From Firm-13 sp964617375 (GTDB lineage Bacteria; Bacillota; Clostridia; Saccharofermentanales; Saccharofermentanaceae): DNA of 64,000 nt. The DNA lies in assembly GCA_964617375.1 (NCBI GenBank), contig CAZTXQ010000005.1, positions 1-64,000 of the forward strand, written 5' to 3'. The notes under the pieces are model-generated. The model ran no database searches. It had not been told where the DNA came from and worked only from the letters and a program-made list of their open reading frames with translations. The translations under genes and the position numbers were made by a program. This document shows positions 32,994 through 41,854 of the stretch, piece after piece. Within the stretch, counting starts at the first letter, position 1. Each line of letters begins with the position of its first letter.

Positions 32994-33947
32994 GTGGAAC
33001 AGAATCAAGCAATTCTTTATCTGGTGGTTCCCTGTTACAACGAGCAGGAGGTATTGCCGGTCACGGCCGGGAAACTTACTGCCAAGATCGACCAACTGGT
33101 AAAGAAGTCTGTGATCAGCGATCAAAGCCGCATCATCTTTGTCGACGACGGTTCGAAGGATCTGACCTGGCAGGTTATTACAGACGAGCACGGGAAGAAT
33201 CCGGTTGTCCAGGGCTATAAGCTCTCGCGAAACCGCGGGCATCAGAACGCACTTCTGGCGGGACTGATCAAGGCGAAGGAATACGCCGATATCATCATAT
33301 CGCTGGACGCTGACCTGCAGGACGATATCGATGCCGTGGATGCTTTTATAGATAAGTACTATGAAGGCAATGACATCGTATACGGCGTCCGCGAATCCAG
33401 AAAGACCGACACGGCGTTTAAGCGCGGTTCCGCTCAGCTGTATTACAAGTTCCTTCACTTCATGGGCGTTGACATCGTATACAATCATGCCGATTACCGG
33501 CTGATGAGCCGCCGCGCGGTCGAGGCACTTTCTCAATATGATGAGGTAAACCTTTTCTTAAGGGGGATCGTGCCGCTCATCGGTTTCAAGACCGACGTCG
33601 TAAATTACGCAAGATCCGAGCGGTTCGCGGGCGTTTCCAAGTACCCCTTAAAGAAGATGCTGTCCTTTGCTTTTGACGGAATTACGTCCTTCAGCATAAG
33701 GCCGATCCGCATGATTACTTTCCTGGGACTGTTCATTTCCGTGATCAGTATGTTTTTGATCCTGTACATCGTGATCAGCAGCTTTTTTAACCGGACGGTT
33801 ACCGGCTGGAACTCCATCGTGTGTTCCCTTTGGCTCCTGGGCGGTCTGCAGCTTCTGGCCATCGGCATTGTCGGCGAATACATCGGGAAAATTTACCTGG
33901 AGGTCAAGCACCGCCCGAGGTTTTTCGAGGACAAGTACTTAAAGTAA
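32994..33947 (+). CDS. GT2 polyprenyl-phosphate glycosyltransferase, GtrB/DPM type
   Basis: About 317 residues: GT2 fold at the N-terminus (LYLVVPCYNEQEVLPV, FVDDGSKDLT, SLDADLQDD near 102) and two C-terminal hydrophobic segments, then LEVKHRPRFFEDKYL. This is the layout of enzymes that transfer a sugar from a nucleotide to undecaprenyl phosphate, and it is a paralogue of the protein at 20603-21526. GTG 32994 follows GGGAGGAAATC; the ATG at 32907 lies upstream of the predicted promoter and is rejected. Confidence 0.88.
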   Translation: MEQNQAILYLVVPCYNEQEVLPVTAGKLTAKIDQLVKKSVISDQSRIIFVDDGSKDLTWQVITDEHGKNPVVQGYKLSRNRGHQNALLAGLIKAKEYADIIISLDADLQDDIDAVDAFIDKYYEGNDIVYGVRESRKTDTAFKRGSAQLYYKFLHFMGVDIVYNHADYRLMSRRAVEALSQYDEVNLFLRGIVPLIGFKTDVVNYARSERFAGVSKYPLKKMLSFAFDGITSFSIRPIRMITFLGLFISVISMFLILYIVISSFFNRTVTGWNSIVCSLWLLGGLQLLAIGIVGEYIGKIYLEVKHRPRFFEDKYLK

Positions 33948-34012
33948 GGCGGACAGGACGGCAGCTGCCATTCCTTCGCCGGACAAACTATTAAGGATAG
34001 GAAAGAGAAGCA

Positions 34013-34834
34013 ATGAGTACAGTATCAGTCGTCATTCCGGCCTACAACAGCGAGGACTTTATCGGTGCGACAATCGAATCCATTCTGTCGCAGACCTATA
34101 CGGATTTTACGCTGACCGTGATCGACGATGTGTCGACAGACCATACCGGGGATGCCGTCAGAAAATACAAGGACCCGAGGATCCGCTTCGTAAAGAACGA
34201 AAAGAACTTAGGGCTTACCGGCAACTTTGACCATAGTCTGGATTTTATGCGCGGCGCGGAATACGGACTCCTTGTCTGTAACGATGACATAATCGGCAAA
34301 GATTATTTAAAAGCCAAAGTCGGGGCGTTCGAAAAGGATCCGGAAGTCGTGCTCGTATGCAACGCGACGAATATTATCAATCCGAAGGGGAAGAGGCTTT
34401 TCGTAAGGAAGACGCAAAAAGAGGATGTCTTAGACGGCCGGACAGCCATATACCGCTCCTATCTGGCCGGGAATATATTCGGAGAGCCGAGCGGAGTTAT
34501 GCTTCGCACCTCGGTTCTCGACAAGATCAAAGGATACGATCAATCCCTGAAATACGTACTTGACTGGGAGTTTTCGGTCAGAGCCGCCGCATTGGGCAAG
34601 GTCGCATTCCTGAAGGAACCCTTGAATTCGTTTCGCGTTTCGCAGGGTTCGGCGACATCGGGAATCATCCGCAGCCGAAAGAACGTCCGGAGGGAGCACG
34701 ATTTTGTCGCTTCCGAGATTGAACAAATCCTCGGGTTTCACCCCGGAAGATTTCTTGCCGCGAGACGCCATGTCCTGTTTGAGATTCGTTTTTTCTTAAG
34801 ACTGTTTGTTTTTCGAATATTGTCACTTTTATAA
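34013..34834 (+). CDS. GT2 family glycosyltransferase
   Basis: A 273-residue soluble GT2 enzyme with VSVVIPAYNSEDFIGATIESI at the start, DDVSTDHTGD near 41, the acidic motif LLVCNDDIIGKDY near 85 and FSVRAAALG toward the end. A short hydrophobic C-terminus (FLRLFVFRILSLL) may attach it to the membrane. ATG follows AGGAAAGAGAAGCA. It directly precedes the rhamnose genes, so it probably belongs to the glycan locus. The sugar donor is unknown. Confidence 0.85.
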   Translation: MSTVSVVIPAYNSEDFIGATIESILSQTYTDFTLTVIDDVSTDHTGDAVRKYKDPRIRFVKNEKNLGLTGNFDHSLDFMRGAEYGLLVCNDDIIGKDYLKAKVGAFEKDPEVVLVCNATNIINPKGKRLFVRKTQKEDVLDGRTAIYRSYLAGNIFGEPSGVMLRTSVLDKIKGYDQSLKYVLDWEFSVRAAALGKVAFLKEPLNSFRVSQGSATSGIIRSRKNVRREHDFVASEIEQILGFHPGRFLAARRHVLFEIRFFLRLFVFRILSLL

Positions 34835-34854
34835 AAGAGATGGGGAGGCACAAC

Positions 34855-35736
34855 ATGAAAGGTATTATTCTTGCCGGAGGCGCCGGTACGAGACTTTATC
34901 CCTTAACGATGGTAACCAGCAAGCAGCTGCTTCCGGTCTATGACAAGCCGATGATCTATTATCCGCTGTCGACGCTGATGCTCGCGGGCATCAAGGATAT
35001 TCTCATTATCTCGACTCCGGAGGATACGCCGCGCTTCGAGTCGCTTTTGGGTGACGGAAGCCAGTTCGGCATACATCTTGAATACGCCATCCAGCCTTCC
35101 CCCGACGGACTTGCGCAGGCCTTTATCATCGGCGCGGATTTTATCGGCGGCGACCATGTCGCGATGGTTTTAGGCGACAACATTTTCTACGGCAACGGAT
35201 TTACGCAGCTTCTTATGGAAGCCGCAGAGAATAAGGAAGGGGCAACGGTGTTCGGCTATTATGTCGAGGATCCGGAGCGTTTCGGAGTCGTGGAATTCGA
35301 CGATGCCGGGAAAGTGCTTTCCGTTGAGGAGAAGCCAAAGCAGCCGAAATCGAACTACGCGATCACGGGTCTCTACTTTTACGACAACCGTGTCGTCGAG
35401 TACGCGAAAAACCTGAAGCCGAGCCCGCGCGGCGAACTTGAAATCACGGACCTGAACCGCATCTATCTCGAAAACGGCGCGCTCGACGTCAAGCTGATGG
35501 GCCGGGGGTATGCGTGGCTCGATACCGGAACCGTAGACAGCCTTCTCGAGGCCGCGGACTTTATCTGTATGATCGAGAAAAGGCAGGGCATTAAGATCTC
35601 GGCACCGGAGGAGATCTCCTACAGGAAGGGCTGGATCAGCCGTGAAGAACTGCTCCTGTCGGCGTCCAAATATGGCAAATCGCCCTACGGCGCGCACCTT
35701 CGGCGGGTAGCCGAGAATGTGATCCGTGAATTGTAA
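34855..35736 (+). CDS. rfbA: Glucose-1-phosphate thymidylyltransferase
   Basis: RfbA (RmlA) makes dTDP-glucose, the first step to dTDP-L-rhamnose. The 293-residue protein has the nucleotide motif LAGGAGTRLYPLT, then KQLLPVYDKPMIYYP, the donor motif VLGDNIFYG near 110 and GRGYAWLDTGT near 220, all typical. ATG 34855 follows GGGGAGGCACAAC; an earlier ATG at 34840 sits before that site. TTGTTT and TATAAA at 34806-34835 (18-base spacing) may be a weak internal promoter. Feedback inhibition by the pathway end product is known for the family. Confidence 0.96.
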   Translation: MKGIILAGGAGTRLYPLTMVTSKQLLPVYDKPMIYYPLSTLMLAGIKDILIISTPEDTPRFESLLGDGSQFGIHLEYAIQPSPDGLAQAFIIGADFIGGDHVAMVLGDNIFYGNGFTQLLMEAAENKEGATVFGYYVEDPERFGVVEFDDAGKVLSVEEKPKQPKSNYAITGLYFYDNRVVEYAKNLKPSPRGELEITDLNRIYLENGALDVKLMGRGYAWLDTGTVDSLLEAADFICMIEKRQGIKISAPEEISYRKGWISREELLLSASKYGKSPYGAHLRRVAENVIREL

Positions 35737-35759
35737 TCACATGTGTTTTCGTGTATCAT
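35731..35759 (+). promoter_or_regulatory. Candidate promoter upstream of rfbC
   Basis: TTGTAA (35731-35736), overlapping the rfbA stop codon, and TATCAT (35754-35759) are spaced by 17. It may give rfbC-rfbB-rfbD extra transcription. Confidence 0.4.
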
Positions 35760-35789
35760 CATTTCGATATCTAGGAGGAATTTAACATC

Positions 35790-36350
35790 ATGCAGGTAAC
35801 CGATACGACACTTCCGGGTGTTTTCATCATTGAACCCAAAGTTTTCGGCGACTATCGCGGCTGGTTTACAGAGACCTATTCGGCCGTAAGTATGGCCGAA
35901 AAGGGAATCGACACGGTATTCGTTCAGGACAATCAATCCTTTTCGAAAGAGAAGGGCACACTCCGGGGACTCCATTTTCAGAATCATCCGAAGGCGCAGA
36001 CCAAGCTGGTCCGCTGTACCAAGGGCCGCATCCTGGATGTTGCCGTCGATATCCGGAAGGGTTCTCCGACGTATAAGAAATGGGTCGCCGTCGAGCTTAC
36101 GGCCGATAATTTCAAGCAGCTTTATATCCCGAAGGGATTCGCACATGCTTTTGTGACGCTTACCGACGACGTCGAGGTCCAGTATAAGGTAGATGAGTAT
36201 TACGCCCCGGACTGCGACCGCGGAATCCGCTACAACGATCCGGATATCGCTGTCGAATGGGGAGATATCGTGCCGGTTCTTTCCGGCAAGGATCAGAATT
36301 CGCCGTTCCTCAAGGACAGCGACTGCAACTTCGAATACACGGGCAACTGA
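35790..36350 (+). CDS. rfbC: dTDP-4-dehydrorhamnose 3,5-epimerase
   Basis: RfbC (RmlC) epimerises C3 and C5 of dTDP-4-keto-6-deoxyglucose. The 186-residue cupin has the start IEPKVFGDYRGWFTETY, catalytic His in TLRGLHFQNHPKAQTKL near 60, Lys and the second His region FAHAFVTLTDDVEVQYKV near 118, and DPDIAVEWG near 155. ATG follows TAGGAGGAATTTAACATC. It lies third of four steps in the pathway but second in the gene order. Confidence 0.96.
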   Translation: MQVTDTTLPGVFIIEPKVFGDYRGWFTETYSAVSMAEKGIDTVFVQDNQSFSKEKGTLRGLHFQNHPKAQTKLVRCTKGRILDVAVDIRKGSPTYKKWVAVELTADNFKQLYIPKGFAHAFVTLTDDVEVQYKVDEYYAPDCDRGIRYNDPDIAVEWGDIVPVLSGKDQNSPFLKDSDCNFEYTGN

Positions 36351-36412
36351 TCATTGGGAATACCCGGCTGCAGAATCATAAAGGCCGGGAAACAGGAATC
36401 TTGGAGGTCAAC

Positions 36413-37432
36413 ATGAATATACTTGTAACGGGCGGTGCGGGATTCATCGGAGCGAATTTCGTCTATTATGAACTTGATCAGCATCCCGAAGACCGGATCG
36501 TATGCCTGGATAAGCTTACCTATGCCGGCAATTTAGAGACGCTGAACGATGCGATGAAGCATGAGAATTTTCGCTTCGTAAAGGGCGACATCGCGGATCG
36601 CGATACCGTATATGCGCTTTTCGAGGAAGAGAAATTCGATATCGTCGTCAATTTTGCGGCGGAATCACATGTCGACCGTTCCATCGAGAATCCGGAGCTC
36701 TTCCTTAAGACCAATATCATGGGCACGCAGGTCCTGATGGACGCGAGCCGCAATTTCAAAGTTGCGCGCTATCATCAGGTATCGACGGACGAAGTATACG
36801 GAGATCTTCCCCTCGACCGCCCCGATCTCTTTTTCACGGAAGAGACACCCATACACACATCGTCGCCCTACTCGGCCTCGAAGGCTTCGGCCGATCTTCT
36901 CGTGCTGGCCTATTACCGCACGTTCGGACTCCCGGTCACGATCTCGCGCTGCTCGAATAACTACGGTCCCTACCATTTCCCCGAGAAGCTGATACCGCTG
37001 ATGATTTCCAGAGCCCTTGCCGACCAGTCTCTACCCGTATACGGAAAAGGAGAGAACGTCCGCGACTGGCTTTATGTTGAAGATCACTGCTCGGCCATCG
37101 ACTTGATTATCCGGAACGGGCGTGTCGGTGAAGTTTACAACATCGGCGGTCATAACGAACGCACGAATATGGAAGTCGTAAAGACGATTCTTAAGGAACT
37201 GGGCAAGCCGGATACGCTGATCTCTCACGTGACTGACAGACTCGGCCATGACAGAAGATACGCGATCGACCCTCAGAAAATCACATCCGAACTCGGCTGG
37301 AAGCCCGAAACCTGTTTTCACGACGGGATCAAGAAGACGATCCGCTGGTATCTGGATAACCGTGCCTGGTGGGAGAACATCCTGAACGGTGACTATCAGA
37401 ATTACTATGCCCGGATGTACGAAAACAGATAA
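36413..37432 (+). CDS. rfbB: dTDP-glucose 4,6-dehydratase
   Basis: RfbB (RmlB) converts dTDP-glucose to the 4-keto-6-deoxy sugar with bound NAD. The 339-residue extended SDR has the Rossmann motif GGAGFIGANF, FAAESHVDRSIENP near 80, the catalytic STDEVYGDL near 125 (Thr, Asp, Glu), and YxxxK in YSASKASADLL near 155. ATG 36413 follows TTGGAGGTCAAC; the frame is open upstream to 36257 but that part overlaps rfbC and is not coding. 14 bases separate it from rfbD. Confidence 0.96.
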   Translation: MNILVTGGAGFIGANFVYYELDQHPEDRIVCLDKLTYAGNLETLNDAMKHENFRFVKGDIADRDTVYALFEEEKFDIVVNFAAESHVDRSIENPELFLKTNIMGTQVLMDASRNFKVARYHQVSTDEVYGDLPLDRPDLFFTEETPIHTSSPYSASKASADLLVLAYYRTFGLPVTISRCSNNYGPYHFPEKLIPLMISRALADQSLPVYGKGENVRDWLYVEDHCSAIDLIIRNGRVGEVYNIGGHNERTNMEVVKTILKELGKPDTLISHVTDRLGHDRRYAIDPQKITSELGWKPETCFHDGIKKTIRWYLDNRAWWENILNGDYQNYYARMYENR

Positions 37433-37446
37433 TTGAGGAGAACATT

Positions 37447-38301
37447 ATGAGAATTCTGGTTACGGGAGTCAACGGTCAGTTAGGTTACGATGTCATGAAG
37501 GTCCTCGCAGAGAGAGGCATCGAAGGAAGAGGCGTGGATATTGCCGATTTTGATCTGACCGACAAAGAAGCCGTCAGCCGATATATAACGGACTACGCTC
37601 CGGACGCTGTGATTCACTGCGCCGCCTATACTTCCGTGGATAAATCGGAAGAGTATAAGGACTTATGCTACGCCGTCAATGTGACCGGTACCGAAAACGT
37701 CGCGCTTGCTTGCCGCGGGATCGGCGCTAAGATGATGTATATCAGCACGGATTATGTTTTCAGCGGCGAAGGCGAGACGCCTTTTGAAGTGTCCGACACA
37801 AAAGCTCCCAAGGGCCATTACGGACTGACCAAGTCATTAGGAGAGGATCAGGTAACAAAATGGGTCTCAAAGCACTTTGTCCTGCGTACCGCCTGGGTTT
37901 TTGGCATCAACGGTCACAATTTTGTGAAGACGATGCTGCGTCTCGGTAAAGAGCGCGACGAGCTGACCGTCGTATCCGACCAGATCGGATCGCCGACGTA
38001 TACGGCCGACCTGGCCGTGCTGATCGTCGATATGATCGTGACGGACAAATACGGCGTATATCACGCGACAAATGAGGGATACTGTTCCTGGTATGATTTT
38101 ACGTGTGCGATCATGACCGAAGCGGGACTTGATACGCGCGTCCGTCCGGTATCGAGCGAGGAATATGCGGCCAAGGCGGTGCGTCCCAAGAATTCGCGCC
38201 TTTCCAAGAAGAGCCTTGATGAAGCGGGCTTTAACCGGCTCCCTTCCTGGCAGGACGCTCTCAGGAGATACATGTCCGAATTGGCCAGAGCGGCGGAGTG
38301 A
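37447..38301 (+). CDS. rfbD: dTDP-4-dehydrorhamnose reductase
   Basis: RfbD (RmlD) carries out the last step to dTDP-L-rhamnose with NAD(P)H. The 284-residue SDR begins MRILVTGVNGQLGYDV and has HCAAYTSVDKSEE near 58, the active-site YGLTKSLGE near 127 and RTAWVFGINGHNF near 150. ATG follows TTGAGGAGAACATT. With rfbA, rfbC and rfbB it completes the pathway in one stretch. Confidence 0.96.
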   Translation: MRILVTGVNGQLGYDVMKVLAERGIEGRGVDIADFDLTDKEAVSRYITDYAPDAVIHCAAYTSVDKSEEYKDLCYAVNVTGTENVALACRGIGAKMMYISTDYVFSGEGETPFEVSDTKAPKGHYGLTKSLGEDQVTKWVSKHFVLRTAWVFGINGHNFVKTMLRLGKERDELTVVSDQIGSPTYTADLAVLIVDMIVTDKYGVYHATNEGYCSWYDFTCAIMTEAGLDTRVRPVSSEEYAAKAVRPKNSRLSKKSLDEAGFNRLPSWQDALRRYMSELARAAE

Positions 38302-38310
38302 ACGGGCGCA

Positions 38311-39192
38311 ATGCTGTCGTCGGATGAGACAAGAGCGGATTTTGCCGCGGATGGCGTAATCGTATGTGCGGTTGTTCTCTATAACCGCCTCTGCGAAGAT
38401 GCGAAGAGCCTTTCCGCATGGACCGGTCCGGAATCGTACGGGTATATGCTGCACGTATACGACAACGGCACAATCCCCGGAATCAAGGAATCCAACCGCA
38501 AGTATTGCGCGGACCGCAATCTCCCGTATACAGATATGATGGGAAACCGGGGTCTTTCGGCGGCTTATAACGCCGCCGTTTCGGAGCTCCCGGAGACCGG
38601 CCGGCTTCTTCTTCTCGATCAGGACACAACCCTTCCCGAAGATTTTTTCCCGAAACTAAACGCATCGATCAGGAAATATCCGGATGTTCCGGTACATGTT
38701 CCGGTCGTCCGTTCACGGACGGGGATTCTGTCGCCCGCTTCGATTCGCGGACACCGCGTAGGACGGCTTAAAGACATCGCTCCCGGCATCTATACGGATA
38801 TCACGGCAATCAACTCGGGCATGACCGTGCAAAGCCGTGCGTATAAGAGCGCGGGTGCCTATGCGGAAGATTATTTCCTCGATTACATCGACCATGAATT
38901 TATCCGCCGCTATCGGAAGACCGGCGGCAGGATCGCGGTTTTTGACGCGACCCTGACACAGGATTTTTCCGATGACGATCACAAAGACAGGGAAAGCGAT
39001 TTAGTCCGTTTTGCGATTTACAGCAAGGATATGTATGCATTCTGCTCCGACACTTTTGGCGGACGCATGTATTTCTGCGCGAAAATATTCTACCGCGCCC
39101 TGAAGCTGGACCGGATACATCACTGCGGAGATTTTCTGAAGATCGCCATGAAGCGGGAGCGGTCACAAAAAAGAGGGCGCCCGAATGGATAA
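38311..39192 (+). CDS. GT2 family glycosyltransferase, rhamnosyltransferase-like
   Basis: A 293-residue enzyme with GT2 features: VIVCAVVLYNRLCE at the start, GNRGLSAAYNAAV near 72, LLLDQDTTLPEDF near 97 and DYIDHEFIRRYRKTG near 190. The QDT form of the metal motif and the position next to rfbD suggest use of dTDP-rhamnose, which is an inference. ATG 38311 has only a weak ribosome binding site. The last 8 bases overlap the next gene. Confidence 0.8.
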   Translation: MLSSDETRADFAADGVIVCAVVLYNRLCEDAKSLSAWTGPESYGYMLHVYDNGTIPGIKESNRKYCADRNLPYTDMMGNRGLSAAYNAAVSELPETGRLLLLDQDTTLPEDFFPKLNASIRKYPDVPVHVPVVRSRTGILSPASIRGHRVGRLKDIAPGIYTDITAINSGMTVQSRAYKSAGAYAEDYFLDYIDHEFIRRYRKTGGRIAVFDATLTQDFSDDDHKDRESDLVRFAIYSKDMYAFCSDTFGGRMYFCAKIFYRALKLDRIHHCGDFLKIAMKRERSQKRGRPNG

Positions 39193-40156
39193 GGATCAGG
39201 GGGTAAGAATCGCCGTAATCATGGCCGTATATAACGGGGAATTGTATCTGGAGGAACAGATACGCTCAGTTGCCGCGCAGGGATACACAAACTGGCACCT
39301 TTTCATATCGGACGACGGCTCTCTGGATTCGAGCCGGGATATTATAACCCGAATGACCGGGCTTTATCCGGATCGTATTTCGCTTGCGGAAAACGCGCCC
39401 GAGAATCGCGGCAGCCGGAACAATTTTGACAACGCGATGAAGAATGCCAGAGGATATGACTATTATATGTTTTCGGATCAGGACGATGTCTGGATGCCGG
39501 ACAAAATAGAAGTCTTACTGAAACGTATGCGCGATCAGGAGCGCCTTTACGGGACGGACTGCCCGCTCCTCGTATATTCCGACCTTGAAGTGACCGATAC
39601 CGGACTTCACACGATTTCCCCGTCTTTTATCGAGAGCTCGGCCTTAAGGCTGCCCGCGAAAAACACCCTGCAGCAGTTTCTTCTTTACAACTGCATTCCG
39701 GGCTGCGCCATGATGATGAACGGCGCTCTTCGCGATCTGGCCGACAAAATTCCCGGGGAAGCCTATATGCATGACTGGTGGATTGCCCTGACGGCTGCGG
39801 CTTTCGGAAGAATCGCGCTCGAGGAGAGGCCGCTGATGAAATACCGGCAGCACGGCGGCAATGCGGTCGGAACGATCCGCGCCGAATCCGACGCGGATCG
39901 CCTTAAGAAGTACGCATCCTTAGGGAAGATCGGCAGAGCCTATGCGAGCAACCGCGATATGAAGGCAATGCGAAGGGCGCAGGCGGTTAAATTCCTGTCC
40001 GTTTATGAAGACCGCCTTCCCGCCGATTCGGCGTCCCTGATACGCAAATACATCCGCCTGCTGGACAGGAGAGGACCGGTACCGGCCATATCGGCTCTCA
40101 AATCCGGTTTTCGCTTCCTGTCGGCGGCGTATACCGTGAAATTCTTCGGAATGTAG
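39185..40156 (+). CDS. GT2 family glycosyltransferase
   Basis: A 323-residue enzyme: IAVIMAVYNGELYLEEQIRS, then ISDDGSLDSSRD near 40, FSDQDDVWMPDK near 98 and MHDWWIALTAAAFG near 196, matching GT2 enzymes that often use dTDP-rhamnose. It overlaps the previous gene by 8 bases, so the two are translated together. A hairpin follows its stop and a strong promoter follows the hairpin, so it ends a transcription unit. Confidence 0.85.
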   Translation: MDKDQGVRIAVIMAVYNGELYLEEQIRSVAAQGYTNWHLFISDDGSLDSSRDIITRMTGLYPDRISLAENAPENRGSRNNFDNAMKNARGYDYYMFSDQDDVWMPDKIEVLLKRMRDQERLYGTDCPLLVYSDLEVTDTGLHTISPSFIESSALRLPAKNTLQQFLLYNCIPGCAMMMNGALRDLADKIPGEAYMHDWWIALTAAAFGRIALEERPLMKYRQHGGNAVGTIRAESDADRLKKYASLGKIGRAYASNRDMKAMRRAQAVKFLSVYEDRLPADSASLIRKYIRLLDRRGPVPAISALKSGFRFLSAAYTVKFFGM

Positions 40157-40160
40157 GGAA

Positions 40161-40198
40161 GAAGAGAGGAAGCGCCGCCGGGCCTGACGGTCCTCTTC
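40161..40198 (+). terminator. Possible transcription end hairpin
   Basis: An arm at 40161-40170 (GAAGAGAGGA) pairs with TCCTCTTC at 40191-40198, with a 2-base bulge. No U-run follows, so strength is doubtful. It stands between the GT2 gene and the promoter at 40234. Confidence 0.3.
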
Positions 40199-40233
40199 AA
40201 ATCATGCGAATCACGCGGCCGCTCCGTATCACA

Positions 40234-40262
40234 TTGAAAAATGACCGGAACTTGTTTATAAT
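40234..40262 (+). promoter_or_regulatory. Strong promoter for the ABC exporter operon
   Basis: TTGAAA (40234-40239) and a perfect TATAAT (40257-40262) are spaced by exactly 17 bases. It lies 75 bases before the exporter permease start and would drive the exporter, the giant glycosyltransferase and probably the heptose genes. Confidence 0.7.
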
Positions 40263-40337
40263 CGGTTTGCTATGTGCAAACATCGGCCGGTAAAAGGGAT
40301 CCATATTCCCTGTTCCGTAAAATAAGGAGGGCTGTCC

Positions 40338-41114
40338 TTGAAGCCTCGTTTGGAAGTATTTTTACGCTATCGCTATCTTCTGCAGGATCTGATTGTCAAA
40401 GACATTAAGGTTAAGTACAGAAGATCTGTTTTAGGTCTTCTCTGGAGCATCTTGAATCCGCTTTTTATGATGCTTGTCATCACGGCGGTTTTCGAACGGA
40501 TTTTTAAGATCAAAGTGGAAAATTTCCCGATTTACTATCTTACGGGATCGAGTATCTTCAATTTCTTCTCCGAGGGAACACAGCTTGCGATGGGATCGGT
40601 TTTCGGAGCCAGCTCGCTGATTAAGAAAGTATATATCCCGAAATATATATTCCCGCTCGAGAAAGTCATGTTCGCATTCGTCAATTTCATGTTCTCGCTT
40701 GTTGCGGTTATTATCATGTTTGTGGTCTTACGGTTTCCCGTTCCGTGGACCGTCGTTCTCTTCGTGATCCCCGCAATCTATGTGCTGGTTTTTTCGATCG
40801 GCATTGGTCTCATCCTAAGTGCCATGAGCGTTTTTTTCCGCGATATCGTGCATCTCTATTCGGTTCTGGTCGTCGCCTGGCAGTACCTGACGCCGATCAT
40901 GTATTCATACGATTCGCTGCCGGAGGCCGTTCAGCTGTTCATGTGCTTCAACCCGATGTACTATTTCGTTCTGTATTTCCGCGACGTGACCATGTACGGG
41001 ATCGTTCCGGGACTTGATCTGAATATAACCTGCATGGCGTTCGCTCTGTGCTCGCTGCTTGCCGGACTGCTTGTGTTCAAAAAGAAGCAGGATAAATTCA
41101 TATTATTCATCTGA
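40338..41114 (+). CDS. Polysaccharide ABC-2 exporter permease (TagG/Wzm type)
   Basis: The 258-residue protein has the family's N-terminal amphipathic segment (LLQDLIVKDIKVKYRRSVLG), six membrane segments and a conserved WQYLTPIMYSYDSLPE near 182. Such permeases export lipid-linked polysaccharide or teichoic acid. It begins with TTG at 40338, 7 bases after AAGGAGG, and there is no better start. It is paired with the ATPase 14 bases downstream. Confidence 0.92.
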   Translation: MKPRLEVFLRYRYLLQDLIVKDIKVKYRRSVLGLLWSILNPLFMMLVITAVFERIFKIKVENFPIYYLTGSSIFNFFSEGTQLAMGSVFGASSLIKKVYIPKYIFPLEKVMFAFVNFMFSLVAVIIMFVVLRFPVPWTVVLFVIPAIYVLVFSIGIGLILSAMSVFFRDIVHLYSVLVVAWQYLTPIMYSYDSLPEAVQLFMCFNPMYYFVLYFRDVTMYGIVPGLDLNITCMAFALCSLLAGLLVFKKKQDKFILFI

Positions 41115-41128
41115 TAAGGAGCCATACG

Positions 41129-41854
41129 ATGAGCATCATTGAGATAGACCATGTCAGCATGCACTTTAATATGAGCAAGGAAAAGGTCGGAAGCCTCAAG
41201 GAATACATGATCAAGTTCCTTAAGCGCCAGCTCATGTTCGAAGACTTTACAGCGCTCGACAATATAACACTGACGATCGATTCCGGAGACGTATTCGGAA
41301 TTGTCGGCCTGAACGGCTCGGGCAAGAGCACGCTCCTCAAGATTATTTCCGGCATCTTAAAGCCGACGACCGGAACCGTGCGTGTGGTCGGCTCGATCGC
41401 TCCCTTGATCGAACTCGGCGCCGGTTTTGATTTGGATCTGACCGCACGCGAAAACATCTTTCTGAACGGATCCGTTCTCGGCTTTTCACGCGATCTGATG
41501 CGCGAAAAGTTTGAAGAAATCGTCGATTTCTCGGAACTTCGAGAATTTATCGATGTCCCGATGAAGAACTTCTCCTCCGGTATGATCGCGCGTATCGGTT
41601 TTGCGATTGCCACCATCACGAGGCCGGAAATTCTGATCGTCGACGAGATTCTTGCGGTCGGCGACTTTCACTTCCAGAAGAAATGCGAGGAGAGAATCTC
41701 GCAGCTTATGGCCGGCGGCACGACGGTCATCATCGTATCCCATACGCTCGCCCAGATCCGAAGACTCTGCAAGCATGTTATGTGGCTCGAAAAGGGCAAG
41801 GTCAGAATGATCGGAACAACGAAAGAGGTTTGTGATGCATACGAACAGGAATGA
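41129..41854 (+). CDS. Polysaccharide ABC exporter ATPase (TagH/Wzt type), short
   Basis: A 241-residue ATPase with Walker A GLNGSGKST near 66, the loop GAGFDLDLTARENIFLNG near 102, signature FSSGMIARIGFAI near 150 and Walker B ILIVDEILAVGD near 170, the pattern of polysaccharide exporters. It ends soon after the nucleotide-binding domain, so it lacks the C-terminal carbohydrate-binding domain of long Wzt proteins. ATG follows AAGGAGCCATACG. Its end overlaps the next gene by 20 bases. Confidence 0.93.
   Translation: MSIIEIDHVSMHFNMSKEKVGSLKEYMIKFLKRQLMFEDFTALDNITLTIDSGDVFGIVGLNGSGKSTLLKIISGILKPTTGTVRVVGSIAPLIELGAGFDLDLTARENIFLNGSVLGFSRDLMREKFEEIVDFSELREFIDVPMKNFSSGMIARIGFAIATITRPEILIVDEILAVGDFHFQKKCEERISQLMAGGTTVIIVSHTLAQIRRLCKHVMWLEKGKVRMIGTTKEVCDAYEQE

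Noticed and set aside
36257..36412. An N-terminal extension of RfbB
   Set aside because: It overlaps rfbC in another frame and lies before the Rossmann motif that starts the family at MNILVTGG.
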